NCBI RefSeq assembly: GCF_001423405.1
Contig: NZ_LMNS01000004.1
Coordinates: 164,306 to 228,305, forward strand
Direction: 5' to 3'
Origin: Methylobacterium sp. Leaf123
Lineage (GTDB): Bacteria; Pseudomonadota; Alphaproteobacteria; Rhizobiales; Beijerinckiaceae
Length of the DNA stretch: 64,000 bases
Part shown: piece after piece, positions 8,154-18,005 of the stretch
Layout of the letters: the number at the start of each line of letters is the position of its first letter
Position numbering within the stretch: position 1 is the first letter of the stretch
Position numbers and translations under genes: made by a program
The notes under the pieces: model-generated
The model's input: only the letters and a program-made list of their open reading frames with translations
The model's database searches: none
Told to the model about the DNA's origin: nothing

Positions 8154-8738
8154 ATGCGCGTCCTGCTGGTCCACTGCCATCCCCGCCGCGACAGCTTCAA
8201 CGCGAGCCTGCGCGACATCGCCGCCGCCGCGCTCGAAGAGGCCGGCCATACGATCGAACGGCTCGATCTCTACGAGGAGGGTTTCGATCCGCGGCTGAGC
8301 GCGGAGGAGCGGGGCGCCTATTACGACGAGGGCGCCGAGCAGCCGGACCTGGCCAGCCACGTCGCCGCCCTGCGCCGGGCCGAGGCTTTGGTCCTCGTCT
8401 ACCCGACATGGTGGTTCGGGCCGCCGGCCATGCTGAAGGGCTGGTTCGACCGGGTCTGGCTGCCGGGCGTGGCCTTCGCGGTCGGTGGCGCGAAGGTGCT
8501 GCAACCGCGCCTCACCAACATCCGAAGGATTGCCGTGGTGACGACCTACGGCTCGCCGCGCTGGCTGCTCTGGCTCGTCGGCTGGCCCGATTGGCGGCTG
8601 TTCCGCTTCGGCATCCGCCCCCTCTGCGCCCCGCGCTGCCGGCTCAACTGGATCGCACTCACCGGCATGGACGGGGCCACGGCGCCGATGCGCGCGCGCT
8701 TCGTCGAGCGGGTTCGCACGAAGCTTTCGGCGTTCTGA
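8154..8738 (+). CDS. NAD(P)H-dependent oxidoreductase, flavodoxin-2 fold
   Basis: 194 residues. The fold starts MRVLLVHCHPRRDSFNASL, the FMN/FAD phosphate loop of the NQO1/MdaB/KefF family. LVLVYPTWWFGPPAMLKGWFDRVW is the family signature for the flavin isoalloxazine contact. It probably reduces quinones or other electrophiles by two electrons in the cytoplasm; the real substrate is not visible. It is translationally close to the transglycosylase gene (5 bases) and convergent with the GFA gene (7 bases). Confidence 0.85.
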   Translation: MRVLLVHCHPRRDSFNASLRDIAAAALEEAGHTIERLDLYEEGFDPRLSAEERGAYYDEGAEQPDLASHVAALRRAEALVLVYPTWWFGPPAMLKGWFDRVWLPGVAFAVGGAKVLQPRLTNIRRIAVVTTYGSPRWLLWLVGWPDWRLFRFGIRPLCAPRCRLNWIALTGMDGATAPMRARFVERVRTKLSAF

Positions 8739-8744
8739 GCCGCC

Positions 8745-9140
8745 TTAACCGCCCGGAAACCGCTCGAAGCTCGGCAGCCGGTGCGCCTCCTCCATCCAGG
8801 CGACGCGCTCGGCCACCTGGATATGCGCCTGCGGCGGCAGGGCTTCGGGCGTATCGAGGGTGCCGGTCTGCACGTCGATCATGCCCGGCAGGTTCTGCTC
8901 GTTGATGTAGAACAGGCCGGTACCGCAGGTCCCGCAGAAATGCCGCCGTCCGTGTTCGGAGGAGGCGTAGACCGAGGGCTTGCCGGAAATCGTCACGCGC
9001 TCGGCGCGCACCATCGCCCAGCCGACCATCGGCGCGCCGGAATGGCGCCGGCAATCCGAACAATGACAGAGCGCGCTATGGGCCACCTCGGTCGGCATCG
9101 CGTAGGTGATGGCCCCGCAATGGCAGCGTCCCGTGAGCAT
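8745..9140 (-). CDS. GFA (glutathione-dependent formaldehyde-activating/CENP-V) family protein
   Basis: 131 residues. Zinc ligands of the GFA fold are all visible: GRCHCGAI (CxC), LCHCSDCRRHSG (CxxC) and FCGTCGTGLF (CxxC). The family includes bacterial Gfa and many proteins of unknown substrate, so a role in formaldehyde metabolism must not be assumed even though the host may be a methylotroph. The start at 9140 gives the family N-terminus (MLTGRCHCGA) with GAGG upstream. Single-gene unit. Confidence 0.88.
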   Translation of the reverse strand: MLTGRCHCGAITYAMPTEVAHSALCHCSDCRRHSGAPMVGWAMVRAERVTISGKPSVYASSEHGRRHFCGTCGTGLFYINEQNLPGMIDVQTGTLDTPEALPPQAHIQVAERVAWMEEAHRLPSFERFPGG

Positions 9141-9253
9141 GAAACCTCCTCGAATCGCGAAACGGCGACGCGCGGAGGATAGAGCATCGTCGCGAAAGCA
9201 GGCGCTCAAAAACAGGATTCTGGCGCCCCGGACTGGCCCCAGAATGCGAGAAA

Positions 9254-9282
9254 CCGCGGCAGCCCTCTTCCGGCTGCCGCGG
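9254..9282 (-). terminator. Hairpin terminator downstream of dctA
   Basis: A perfect 11-bp stem (CCGCGGCAGCC with its complement) closes a 7-base loop about 50 bases after the dctA stop. On the dctA strand it is followed by TTTCTCG. The strong stem and short T run suit a factor-independent terminator. Confidence 0.65.
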
Positions 9283-9330
9283 CTCCCATACCGGACGAAG
9301 GACGCAGGACGGTGCGCCCTCCTGACCGGA

Positions 9331-10674
9331 TCACTCAGCCGGCTGGAGAACCGGGGCAGGGGTCGCGTCGACGACCGGCTTGCCACCCAGCGCGGCGTGA
9401 AGCTTGGCCTCGTCGACCTCACCTTCCCAGCGGGCGACGACGATGCAGGCCACCGCGTTGCCGATGAAGTTGGTGAGGGCGCGGCACTCCGACATGAAGC
9501 GGTCGATGCCGAGGATCAGTGCCATGCCGACGACCGGCACGGAGGGGACGACGGCCAGCGTCGCGGCCAGCGTGATGAAGCCCGAGCCGGTCACGCCCGC
9601 CGCACCCTTCGAGGAGAGCATGGCGACCAGCAGCAGCAGGATCTGCTCGCCGTAGGTGATCGGGGTGTCGGTGGCCTGGGCGATGAACAACGCCGCCATC
9701 GTCATGTAGATGTTGGTGCCGTCGAGGTTGAACGAGTAGCCGGTCGGGACCACGAGGCCGACGACGGGGCGCGAGCAGCCGGCCTTCTCCATCTTGTCGA
9801 TGAGCGAGGGCAGGGCCGATTCCGAGGAGGAGGTGCCGAGCACCAGCATCAGCTCTTCCTTGATGTAGCGGATGAGCTTGAGGATGGAGAAGCCGTTGTA
9901 GCGGGCGACCGCGCCGAGCACGCCGAGCACGAAGATCGCCGAGGTCAGGTAGAAGGCGGCGACGAGGTAGGCGAGGTTGGCCAGCGAGGAGATGCCGTAC
10001 TTGCCGATGGTGAAGGCCATCGCGCCGAAGGCACCGATGGGGGCGACCTTCATGATGATGTTGACGATGCCGAAGACCGCCTCCGACAGCACCTTGATGA
10101 TGTCGAGCACCGGCTTGCCGCGCTCGCCGAGGAAGGCGAGGCCGAAGCCGAACAGCACCGAGAAGAACAGCACCTGGAGGATCTCACCGCCCGCGAACGC
10201 ACCGACGGCCGTGGTCGGGATGATGTTCATCAGGAAGTCGGCGATGTTCTGCTCCTTGGCCTTGCCGGCATAGGTCGCGACCGCCTTCGGATCGAGCGAG
10301 TTCGGGTCGATATGCAGGCCGTGGCCGGGCTGGAGCACGTTGGCGACGATGAGGCCGACGATCAGGGCCAGCGTCGAGAAGGTGATGAAGTAGATCAGCG
10401 CCTTGCCGCCGACGCGGCCGACCTTCTCGAGATTGGTCATGCCGGCGATGCCGGAGACCACGGTGAGGAAGATCACCGGCGCGATGATCATCTTGACGAG
10501 CTTGATGAAGACGTCGCCGAGCGGCTTCATGTCGGCGCCGAGCTTCGGGTAGAAATGCCCGAGGGTGATGCCGATGGCGACGGCGACCAGCACCTGGAAG
10601 TATAGCGTACGGTAGATCGGCTTCGGTGCGGACGGCGCGTGGGGCGCGGTCAGAGGGGACGGCACGGTGGCCAT
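9331..10674 (-). CDS. dctA: C4-dicarboxylate transport protein DctA (DAACS family)
   Basis: 447 residues with about eight hydrophobic helices. Family signatures are present: the serine-rich hairpin [25 protein letters not shown] (TM7 NMDGT-like cation site) and [17 protein letters not shown] (TM8 substrate-binding Asp/Arg/Asn). It takes up succinate, fumarate and malate by proton or sodium symport in the inner membrane. GGGAG precedes the ATG. It is divergent from dctBD and has its own sigma-54 type promoter about 150 bp upstream, consistent with DctD control. Confidence 0.95.
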   Translation of the reverse strand: MATVPSPLTAPHAPSAPKPIYRTLYFQVLVAVAIGITLGHFYPKLGADMKPLGDVFIKLVKMIIAPVIFLTVVSGIAGMTNLEKVGRVGGKALIYFITFSTLALIVGLIVANVLQPGHGLHIDPNSLDPKAVATYAGKAKEQNIADFLMNIIPTTAVGAFAGGEILQVLFFSVLFGFGLAFLGERGKPVLDIIKVLSEAVFGIVNIIMKVAPIGAFGAMAFTIGKYGISSLANLAYLVAAFYLTSAIFVLGVLGAVARYNGFSILKLIRYIKEELMLVLGTSSSESALPSLIDKMEKAGCSRPVVGLVVPTGYSFNLDGTNIYMTMAALFIAQATDTPITYGEQILLLLVAMLSSKGAAGVTGSGFITLAATLAVVPSVPVVGMALILGIDRFMSECRALTNFIGNAVACIVVARWEGEVDEAKLHAALGGKPVVDATPAPVLQPAE

Positions 10675-10824
10675 GGGCGTTGCTCCCTGTCGGACAGTGG
10701 ATGGTCCGTCGGATCGGTTCGCCGAAGGCCTCCCAAGGAGGATTCCGGTACCGTCCGCTCTTGCTTTTGGCCTCGCGGCACACAGCTCTGCAGTTCAGTC
10801 ATGGCTGCGTTACGATCAGGGAAT

Positions 10825-10840
10825 GGCAACCGGCATGCCA
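10825..10840 (-). promoter_or_regulatory. Sigma-54 (RpoN) -24/-12 promoter of dctA
   Basis: On the minus strand the site reads TGGCATGCCGGTTGCC. It matches TGGCACG-N4-TTGCW at all but two positions, with the invariant GG and GC exactly 12 bases apart. It points toward dctA and would give a leader of about 140 bases. Sigma-54 promoters of dctA are known from Rhizobium. Confidence 0.75.
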
Positions 10841-10925
10841 ACCCGACAGCGCCGATAACTTTTTGTTAAAGCCTTGAAATGAATGATATTTCACGTTCGC
10901 ACGAGCAAGGCGCCCGAATGCCCGT

Positions 10926-10939
10926 TGCGGTGATCCGCA
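10926..10939. promoter_or_regulatory. Putative DctD-binding palindrome
   Basis: TGCGG-TGAT-CCGCA is a perfect inverted repeat about 86-100 bp upstream of the sigma-54 promoter, a normal enhancer distance. It resembles the TGTGCGG-N3-CCGCACA half-sites reported for rhizobial DctD. A second site that usually accompanies it was not clearly found. Confidence 0.45.
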
Positions 10940-10985
10940 CGCGGGGTTCCGGATCGGTCCGGAATTTCGCACTGGACCGGCCGCG

Positions 10986-12863
10986 GTGATCGTCGCCGCT
11001 CCGCTCTCCGCGAAAGATTACCGCCGCGCGCTCGTGGTGCTGGCGGGGCTCGCCGCCCTGTTGCTGTCGGGCTGGCTCGGCGGGCGGGTGGCGGAACGGT
11101 GGGCGCTGGCCGATCTGCGGCGTTCGGCCTCCGCGACGCTCGGGCTCCAAGTCGCGGCGCTTCGGGCCGAGATGCAGACCCAGAGTTCGCTGCCGCTCGC
11201 ACTCGCCGCGGACCCTGAGATCGCCCGTATCGTGGGTCCCGCGCCCGAGCCCGAACTCGTCGAGGGCGTGAACGGCCGTCTCGCTCAGATCGCCGAGGCG
11301 ACCGGGGCCGCGGTGATCTACGTGATGGGCACCGACGGGGTGACGGTCGCGGCGAGCAACGCGACGGCGGAAAAGAGCTTCCTCGGGCGCGACTACGGCT
11401 TTCGACCCTACTTCAAGGAATCGATGTCGACGGGCTCCGGCTCGCAATTCGCCCTCGGCACGGTCAGCGGCCGGCCGGGCTACTATCTCGCCCGCCGGCT
11501 GCCCCGCGCGGCCGGCGTCGTCGTCGTCAAGATCGAGTTCGACGCGATCGAGGCGGCGTGGCGCATGGGCCGCGAGAGCGTGTTCGTCACCGATGCCCGC
11601 GGTATCGTGCTGGTGGCGAGCGATCCGACCTGGCGCTTCAAGGCCCTGCGCGCCATCGACGAGGCGGAGCGCAAGCGCATCCGCGAGGCGCTCGAATTCG
11701 GCGAGGCGCCGCTCTCGCCCCCGCCGCTCTACGCCGATCTCGGCGCGGCCGATCTCGTCCGGGTCGGCGGCGGCGCCAAGGCCGCTTGGCCGGCGCTGAT
11801 GCTCGACGCTCCGATCCCCGGCACGGAATGGCGCCTCCACACCCTGACCCCGATCGCTGCCGCGGTTCAGCGCGAGCGGGGGCAGGGCCGGGTGATCGCC
11901 CTGCTGACGACCTGTCTCGCCTGGGCCGGGCTCGCCATGCTGATGGGCCGGCGGCGGCGGATGCGGACCCGGCTCGCCGAGGCCGCCGCCCGACGCGAGG
12001 AACTGGAAGCGCGTGTGGCCGAACGCACGCACGCGCTCAGCGAGGCGAACCAGCAGCTTCTCGCCGAGATCGAGGAACGCCGCCGCGCCGAGGCCGAGCG
12101 CGAGCGCCTCGGCCGCGAACTGGCCCAGGCCGGGCGTCTCGCGGCGCTCGGTCAATTCGCGGCCAGCATGGCCCACGAGATCAACCAGCCCCTCGCCGCG
12201 ATCCGCTCCTACGCCGACAACACCGCGATCCTCGTGCGCCGCGGGCGCGTCGAGGATGCGGCGGAGAACGTCTCGGCGATCGGCCGGCTCACCGAGCGCA
12301 TCGGCACCCTGACCCGCCAGCTCAAGGGCTTTGCCCGCCGCGCCTCGGGCCGGCGCGAGCCGGTGCGCCTCGCCGACATCGTCCGCGGCAGTCTCGAAGT
12401 CGTCTCCTGGCGCGCCGCGCAAGCCGGCATCGCCCTCGATGCGCCTTTGCCGGCGCCCGATCTCGCCGTGCTCGGTGACGGGCCGCGCCTGGAACAGGTC
12501 GTCGTCAACCTGCTGCAGAACGCCCTCGACGCCGTGACCGGCCGCCCGGAGGCGCGGATCGCCCTGCGGGTCGAGGCGAATGCGGAGCGGGTCGCGGTCG
12601 AGGTCGCGGATAACGGACCGGGCATCCCGGAAGCCGTTCGGGCGCAGGTGTTCGACCCGTTCTTCACCACGAAATCCGAAGGCCTCGGGCTCGGTCTGGC
12701 GATCTGCCGCGGCATCGTCGAGGAATGCGGCGGAACGCTCGGGCTGCGCTCGGGCGCCGACGGCACGACCTTCCGGATGGAGTTGACCCGCGCCCCCGTC
12801 CCGGCGGACGAGGCGCAGGACAAGCGGGACATGAAGCCGGTCGGGAGCCTGGAGGCGATATGA
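10986..12863 (+). CDS. dctB: C4-dicarboxylate sensor histidine kinase DctB
   Basis: 625 residues, GTG start. One membrane helix lies near residues 14-33. A periplasmic double-PAS-like sensor domain with the ligand-loop pattern GRDYGFRPYFKESM and GRPGYYLARRL follows, then a second helix at ~305-322 and a long coiled coil. The H-box is GQFAASMAHEINQPLAAI with the phospho-acceptor His near residue 397, and N, G1 (VADNGPGIP) and G2 (GLGLGLAI) boxes follow. It senses succinate-type acids and phosphorylates DctD. The dctD ATG overlaps its stop. Confidence 0.93.
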   Translation: MIVAAPLSAKDYRRALVVLAGLAALLLSGWLGGRVAERWALADLRRSASATLGLQVAALRAEMQTQSSLPLALAADPEIARIVGPAPEPELVEGVNGRLAQIAEATGAAVIYVMGTDGVTVAASNATAEKSFLGRDYGFRPYFKESMSTGSGSQFALGTVSGRPGYYLARRLPRAAGVVVVKIEFDAIEAAWRMGRESVFVTDARGIVLVASDPTWRFKALRAIDEAERKRIREALEFGEAPLSPPPLYADLGAADLVRVGGGAKAAWPALMLDAPIPGTEWRLHTLTPIAAAVQRERGQGRVIALLTTCLAWAGLAMLMGRRRRMRTRLAEAAARREELEARVAERTHALSEANQQLLAEIEERRRAEAERERLGRELAQAGRLAALGQFAASMAHEINQPLAAIRSYADNTAILVRRGRVEDAAENVSAIGRLTERIGTLTRQLKGFARRASGRREPVRLADIVRGSLEVVSWRAAQAGIALDAPLPAPDLAVLGDGPRLEQVVVNLLQNALDAVTGRPEARIALRVEANAERVAVEVADNGPGIPEAVRAQVFDPFFTTKSEGLGLGLAICRGIVEECGGTLGLRSGADGTTFRMELTRAPVPADEAQDKRDMKPVGSLEAI

Positions 12864-14212
12864 GCAGCGAGCCGGACGGCGCGTCCGAGCGGATCGTCTT
12901 CATCGACGACGAGGAGGACGTGCGGCGCGCCAACTGCCAGAGCCTCGAACTCGACGGCTTCCAGGTCGAGACCTTCGAGGCCGGCGAACCCGCGCTCGCG
13001 GCGATCCGGGCCGAGCCGCCGGGGGTGGTCGTCACCGACGTGCGCCTGCCGGGTCTCGACGGGCGGGCCCTTTTGGAGCGGATCCAGGCCGAGGATCCGG
13101 ACCTGCCCGTGATCCTCATCACCGGGCACGGCGACATCTCGATGGCGGTAGCCGCCATGCGCTCGGGCGCCTACGATTTCCTCGCCAAGCCCTATCCAGC
13201 CGAAGCGCTGATGGGGTCGGTGCGCCGCGCCCTCGACCGTCGCCGGCTCGTTCTGGAGAATCGCCGGCTCATCGCCCAGCTCGACGCGGCGATCGAGGAG
13301 GATCCCGCCTTCCTCGGCATCTCGCCGGAGATCGTGCGCCTGCGCCGCCTCGTGCGCGATGTGGCCGGGGCCGATGTCGATGTGCTCGTGCTCGGCGAGA
13401 CGGGCTCCGGCAAGGAGGTGGTGGCCAACGCCCTGCACCGTTGGAGCCGCCGCGCTGCGAAGAATTTCGTCGCGATGAATTGCGGTGCGCTGCCCGACAG
13501 CGTGGTCGAGAGCGAACTCTTCGGCCACGAGGCCGGCGCCTTCACCGGGGCCCTCAAGCGCCGGGTCGGGCGCATCGAGCACGCCCAAGGCGGCACGCTG
13601 TTCCTCGACGAGATCGAGAGCATGCCGCTGGCGCTTCAGGTGAAGCTCTTGCGGGTGCTGCAGGAGCGGGTGGTCGAGCCGCTGGGCACCAACGAGCGGC
13701 GGCCGATCGACATGCGGGTCGTCTCGGCCACGAAGGTCGATCTCGGCCAGGAGGCCGCGGCCGGCACGTTCCGCGACGACCTCTACCACCGGCTCAACGT
13801 CGTCACGATCGTGATCCCGCCCCTGCGCGAGCGGCGTGAGGACGTCCTGCTGCTGTTCCAGCACTTTCTGGCCCGCGCCGCCGAGCGGTTCGGCCGCCAG
13901 GCGCCGCCTGTGACGGCGGCGATGCGCGATCACCTCATGCGCCATTCCTGGCCGGGCAATGTGCGCGAACTCGACCATTTCGCAGAGCGCTGCGCCCTGG
14001 GCCTTGCCGGTCAAGCCGCGCAGGAGGCGGCGCCGACGGCGGTCCTCAGCCTCTCCGAGCAGGTCGAGCGGTTCGAGCGCGGCCTGATCCGCGAGGAGCT
14101 GATCATGGCCGGCGGCGACGTGCGGCTGGCGGCCGAGTCCCTCGGCGTGCCCCGCAAGACCCTCTACGACAAGATCGCCCGCTACGGCCTCGCGCCGACC
14201 GATTTCCGTTGA
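12860..14212 (+). CDS. dctD: C4-dicarboxylate response regulator DctD, sigma-54 activator
   Basis: 450 residues. The receiver domain (IVFIDDEEDVRRAN; phospho-acceptor Asp ~60 in VVTDVRLPG) is followed by a AAA+ domain with Walker A GETGSGKE (179-186), the sigma-54 contact loop GAFTGA (226-231) and Walker B TLFLDEIES. A C-terminal Fis-type HTH (VRLAAESLGVPRKTLYDKIARYGL) ends the protein. It activates the RpoN promoter of dctA. The start is fixed by ATGA overlap with dctB. Confidence 0.95.
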   Translation: MSSEPDGASERIVFIDDEEDVRRANCQSLELDGFQVETFEAGEPALAAIRAEPPGVVVTDVRLPGLDGRALLERIQAEDPDLPVILITGHGDISMAVAAMRSGAYDFLAKPYPAEALMGSVRRALDRRRLVLENRRLIAQLDAAIEEDPAFLGISPEIVRLRRLVRDVAGADVDVLVLGETGSGKEVVANALHRWSRRAAKNFVAMNCGALPDSVVESELFGHEAGAFTGALKRRVGRIEHAQGGTLFLDEIESMPLALQVKLLRVLQERVVEPLGTNERRPIDMRVVSATKVDLGQEAAAGTFRDDLYHRLNVVTIVIPPLRERREDVLLLFQHFLARAAERFGRQAPPVTAAMRDHLMRHSWPGNVRELDHFAERCALGLAGQAAQEAAPTAVLSLSEQVERFERGLIREELIMAGGDVRLAAESLGVPRKTLYDKIARYGLAPTDFR

Positions 14213-14225
14213 GCGCCGCGAGGCC

Positions 14226-15287
14226 TCACGCGACCGCGGCCCGCGGCGTCGGGCAGACGCGGTCGCGGCCGGTCCGCTTGGCCTCGTAGAGCGCGCGGTC
14301 GGCCCGCTCGACCACGTCGCGGGCGGCTTCGCCCGGCCGATATTGCGCAACGCCGGCCGAGATCGTGACCTGCGCCACGACATCGCCGGTGCCGCGCTTG
14401 ACCAGCCGCTGGCCCCGCAGCCGGCCGCAGATTTCCTGGGCGAGGGCGACGCCGGCACCGATGCTGGCCTCGCCGAGCACGATCGCGAATTCCTCGCCGC
14501 CGTAGCGCGCGGCGAGGTCGCGGTCCGTCGTCTTCGCGCTGAGCAGCCGCCCGACGAGGCGCAACACCTGATCGCCGAAGCGGTGGCCGTGCCGGTCGTT
14601 GAGACCCTTGAAGTGGTCGATGTCGAGCATGAGCAGGGAGAAGGTGCTGCCGGAATCGCTCCGGGTCCGGGCGATCGACTCGCGCAGGAACCCGTCGAAG
14701 GCCTTGCGGTTGGCAAGCCCCGTCAGGGCATCGGTCGCCGCGGCGCGCTGCGTCTCGACGAGATCCTGATGCAGCTTGGCGATCTGGGCGGCGGAAGCCG
14801 AGAGCTGCTCCTCGAGCAGGTGGTTGCGGGTCTGCGCCTGCTCGGTCTCGCCGATCAGGGCGACGAGCGCCGTCATCAGCTCATCGGCGGTTGGACGCGC
14901 ATTCAGCCGGCCGGACCAATGGATCAGGGTGTCGCCATAGCCGGCGAGCGCCTTCCGGCTGCCCGCGACGCGCTCGGCCAGGGTGCCGGCCGCCTCCGCC
15001 AGACGGCCCGCCCCATCGAGCACGGAGGCCTCCGTCGCGGTCCCGGCGATGCAAATGTCGTAGAGCGCGCTCGCCTGCTCCTCCGTCAGCGTCCCGCCGG
15101 GCGCCAGACAGGGCGCGAGGCGCTCGTTCAGCGGCGGGTTGGCGCCGGTGAAGAAGGTGTGCAGCAATTCGTAGTTCCGCGGGGAGGGCGGCAGCGCATG
15201 CTGCTGCAGCGCCTCCCAAGCGCGGTGCGCGGGAACCAGGGCGCGGTCGAGGTCGGGGTCTGCCTGCTGCATCTGTCCCGGCATCAC
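14226..15287 (-). CDS. Diguanylate cyclase (GGDEF domain)
   Basis: 353 residues. The N-terminal ~180 residues are helical, with PPSPRNYELLHTFFTG early on and a coiled coil before the catalytic domain. The GGDEF domain (~185-345) has an active RYGGEEFAIVL site and substrate loop DIDHFKGLNDRHGH. The motif RGQRLVKRGTGD is not a clear RxxD inhibitory site. It makes c-di-GMP from two GTP in the cytoplasm, with no membrane segment. Start is GTG at 15287 or ATG at 15284 (adjacent codons). It ends 13 bases from convergent dctD. Confidence 0.9.
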   Translation of the reverse strand: MMPGQMQQADPDLDRALVPAHRAWEALQQHALPPSPRNYELLHTFFTGANPPLNERLAPCLAPGGTLTEEQASALYDICIAGTATEASVLDGAGRLAEAAGTLAERVAGSRKALAGYGDTLIHWSGRLNARPTADELMTALVALIGETEQAQTRNHLLEEQLSASAAQIAKLHQDLVETQRAAATDALTGLANRKAFDGFLRESIARTRSDSGSTFSLLMLDIDHFKGLNDRHGHRFGDQVLRLVGRLLSAKTTDRDLAARYGGEEFAIVLGEASIGAGVALAQEICGRLRGQRLVKRGTGDVVAQVTISAGVAQYRPGEAARDVVERADRALYEAKRTGRDRVCPTPRAAVA

Positions 15288-15437
15288 CGCACCTAGCCCT
15301 CGACGTCACGGCCGGAGGGATAGCCGATTACTGTTAAATTTCAGTCTTTCGCATCGCGGCGCCGGGTCGCCCTTCGTTCAGGACTTTTGCATATCCGCCC
15401 TCGAGCCATGCGCCATCCGGCCTTCCCGCACGCCGGC

Positions 15438-18005
15438 TCAGGCCGCCGCCCGCCCGGCGACGAGGGCCATGGCCTGCGCGGCGGGCTGCGGCCGGCCGAG
15501 CAGGAAGCCCTGCACCTCGGTGCAGCCCTTGCGCCGCACCCGCTCCAACTGCTCCTCCGTCTCCACCCCCTCGGCGGTGATGGCCATGCCGAGGCGCTCG
15601 CCCAGGCCCACCACCGCGCGCACCACCGCCGCCGCCACGGGCTCGTCGATGTCGCGGATGAAGGAGCGATCGATCTTGATCTTGTCGAACGGGAACCGGC
15701 ACAGGTAGCTCAGGGACGAGTAGCCCGTGCCGAAATCGTCGAGCGCGATCCGCACGCCCATGGCGCGCAGGCGGTGCAGAGAGCCGATCACGGCGTCCGA
15801 ATCCTGCATCAGCACGCTTTCGGTGATCTCCAGTTCGAGCCGCCCGGCCGGCAGGCCCGAGGCGGCCAGCGCCCGCATGACACTGTGCTCCAGCCCGGTC
15901 TTGCGGAATTGCACCGCCGAGACGTTGACCGCGACCCGTAGATCGCCCGGCCAGGAGACCGCCTCACGGCAGGCCTCGTGCAGGGCCCAGGCGCCGAGCT
16001 GGGTGATGAGCCCGGATTCCTCCGCCAGCGGGATGAAGGCCCCCGGCGAGATGGATCCATGCACGGGATGATCCCAGCGCAGCAGCGCCTCGAAGCCCTG
16101 CGGGGCCCCGTCCGCGAGGGCGAAGATCGGCTGGTAATGCAGCGCGAACCCACCGGAGCGGATCGACGCGCGCATGTCGATTTCCAGCAAGTTGCGGGTC
16201 GCGACCGCGAGCGCCATCCCGCTCTCGTAGAAGCGGAAGGTGTTCCGCCCGGAATCCTTGGCCCGGTAGAGGGCGATATCGGCGTTCTTGAACAGGGTGT
16301 CGGCGCTGTCGCCGTGCTTTGGCCAGACCGCCACGCCGATGCTGACGCCGACCGTGGCGGCGCGGCCGCCGAGATCGACCGGCCGCCCGGCGGCCTGGAT
16401 CAGCCGGCGGGCGACGGCGGCGATGCGGCGGGCGCCGCCCCGGCCCGGCAGGATGATGGCGAACTCGTCGCCACCGAGCCGCGCCACCCCATCGCCCTCG
16501 CGCAGGGCGCCGCGGAGGCGGCTCGCGACGACCCGGAGCAGGGCGTCGCCCGCAGGATGGCCGAAGGTGTCGTTGACCGCCTTGAAGCGGTCGAGGTCGC
16601 AGCACAGCACGGCCACCCAGCCGCCGTCGCGCCGGGCCCCGTCGATCTCGCGGCTCAGGGTTTCCTGGAACAGGCGACGATTGGGCAATCCGGTCAGCGC
16701 GTCGTGGCGGGCCATGTGCTCGATCAGCGCCTGGGCGCGCTTGCGCTCGGTCGCATCGGCGACGGTGCCCTCGAACCAGACCGGCTTGCCCTCGGCGTCA
16801 CGCACGACCCAGGCGGTCTCCGCGACCCAGATGCGCTCGCCGCCGACGTGACGGCGCACCTCGGAGACGAAGTCCTCGACATGGCCCTCCGTCTCCAGGC
16901 ATTTCAGGAAGGCGGTGTGCCGATCCGGCTCGACATACCAATCGTGGTTGAAGCCCTCGGCCGGCATGAGCCCGCCACCATAGCCGTGCAGCCGGGCCAG
17001 CGCCCGGTTGGCCTGGACGATGCCGCCGTCGAGCCTGGCCCGGTAGACGCCGATGACCGCATTCTGGAACAGGGATTGGTAGTCGGCTTCGGCCGAGCGC
17101 AAAGCCGCTTCGCCCTGCCGCCGCTCGGTCAGATCGGTATAGGTGCAGACAAGGCCGCCGGAGGCCATCGGCGCGAGTTGCGTCTCGAGGATCGTCCCGT
17201 CGGGCCGCCTGCGTTCGTAACCCTGAATCCCGGTCGGAAATCCGCCGCGTTCCAGCCATTCCCGGGCTTCGGGCGGGGCGCTACGGAACTCGCCGCGCTC
17301 GGCGAGGTGGCGCCGGACCGCCGCGAAAGACGCGCCCTCGTGCAGAACCTCGTCGGACAGGTCGAGGAGGTCGCGGGCACGCTGGTTGTGGACCTGGACC
17401 CGGTCGTCCGGGCCGATCATCACGAGGCCCTGGTCCATCGCTTCGAGGGTGGCCCGCATCGCCTCGCCGGTCTGGCGCAGGCGCTGCTCGGAATGGACCA
17501 GTTCGGTCACATCGAGGCAGACACCGAAGACCGAGACGAGACGGCCGGCATCGTCGTGTTCTCCGAGGCCGTGAACGGCCACCACCCGCACCTCGCCGTC
17601 GGGCCGAAGCAGGCGGGAGCGATGCTCGTAGCCGCCCCCCAACGTCCGGCTGCGGCCGGCGAGCGCCTCGTCCATGGCGGACCGGACTCGTTCGACGTCA
17701 TCCGGGTGATAGAAGCCGATATGGGTGTCGAGCGGCAGCGTCGCGCGCTCTTGGTTGCGCCCGAAGATGCGGGCGATCCCGTCCGACCACGCGATGGTGC
17801 GGGTGGCGACATCGATCCGCCAATGGCCGAAGGCGGCGATGTGCTCGGCCATGGCATGGGCCGCCTCGATCGCACGCAGGCGCGCCTCCCATTCCACGAG
17901 ATGCGCCTCCGTCCGCCGGTGCTCCGTCGCCTCGGCTTCGTGCGCAGGCCGGACGGGTGCGGCGGCTCCGCGGTCGCTATGTGGCACCGGACGGGACGCA
18001 GTCAT
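15438..18005 (-). CDS. PAS-PAS-PAS-GGDEF-EAL c-di-GMP signalling protein
   Basis: 855 residues. Three PAS-like sensor regions (~45-170, ~180-300, ~315-435) are followed by a GGDEF domain with intact LGGDEFAIIL and an EAL domain with GFEALLRW, DDFGTGYSSLSYL and AEGVETEEQL, all catalytic signatures of an active phosphodiesterase. Both activities may therefore be present. There are no membrane segments, so it is probably cytosolic. The ATG at 18005 has a GGAG site; an alternative TTG at 18068 lacks one. Signal sensed is unknown. Confidence 0.92.
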   Translation of the reverse strand: MTASRPVPHSDRGAAAPVRPAHEAEATEHRRTEAHLVEWEARLRAIEAAHAMAEHIAAFGHWRIDVATRTIAWSDGIARIFGRNQERATLPLDTHIGFYHPDDVERVRSAMDEALAGRSRTLGGGYEHRSRLLRPDGEVRVVAVHGLGEHDDAGRLVSVFGVCLDVTELVHSEQRLRQTGEAMRATLEAMDQGLVMIGPDDRVQVHNQRARDLLDLSDEVLHEGASFAAVRRHLAERGEFRSAPPEAREWLERGGFPTGIQGYERRRPDGTILETQLAPMASGGLVCTYTDLTERRQGEAALRSAEADYQSLFQNAVIGVYRARLDGGIVQANRALARLHGYGGGLMPAEGFNHDWYVEPDRHTAFLKCLETEGHVEDFVSEVRRHVGGERIWVAETAWVVRDAEGKPVWFEGTVADATERKRAQALIEHMARHDALTGLPNRRLFQETLSREIDGARRDGGWVAVLCCDLDRFKAVNDTFGHPAGDALLRVVASRLRGALREGDGVARLGGDEFAIILPGRGGARRIAAVARRLIQAAGRPVDLGGRAATVGVSIGVAVWPKHGDSADTLFKNADIALYRAKDSGRNTFRFYESGMALAVATRNLLEIDMRASIRSGGFALHYQPIFALADGAPQGFEALLRWDHPVHGSISPGAFIPLAEESGLITQLGAWALHEACREAVSWPGDLRVAVNVSAVQFRKTGLEHSVMRALAASGLPAGRLELEITESVLMQDSDAVIGSLHRLRAMGVRIALDDFGTGYSSLSYLCRFPFDKIKIDRSFIRDIDEPVAAAVVRAVVGLGERLGMAITAEGVETEEQLERVRRKGCTEVQGFLLGRPQPAAQAMALVAGRAAA

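Noticed and set aside
12209..14716. 835-codon antisense frame over dctB/dctD
   Set aside because: Covers two recognised genes on the other strand and has no domain of its own except a short shadow at its start.
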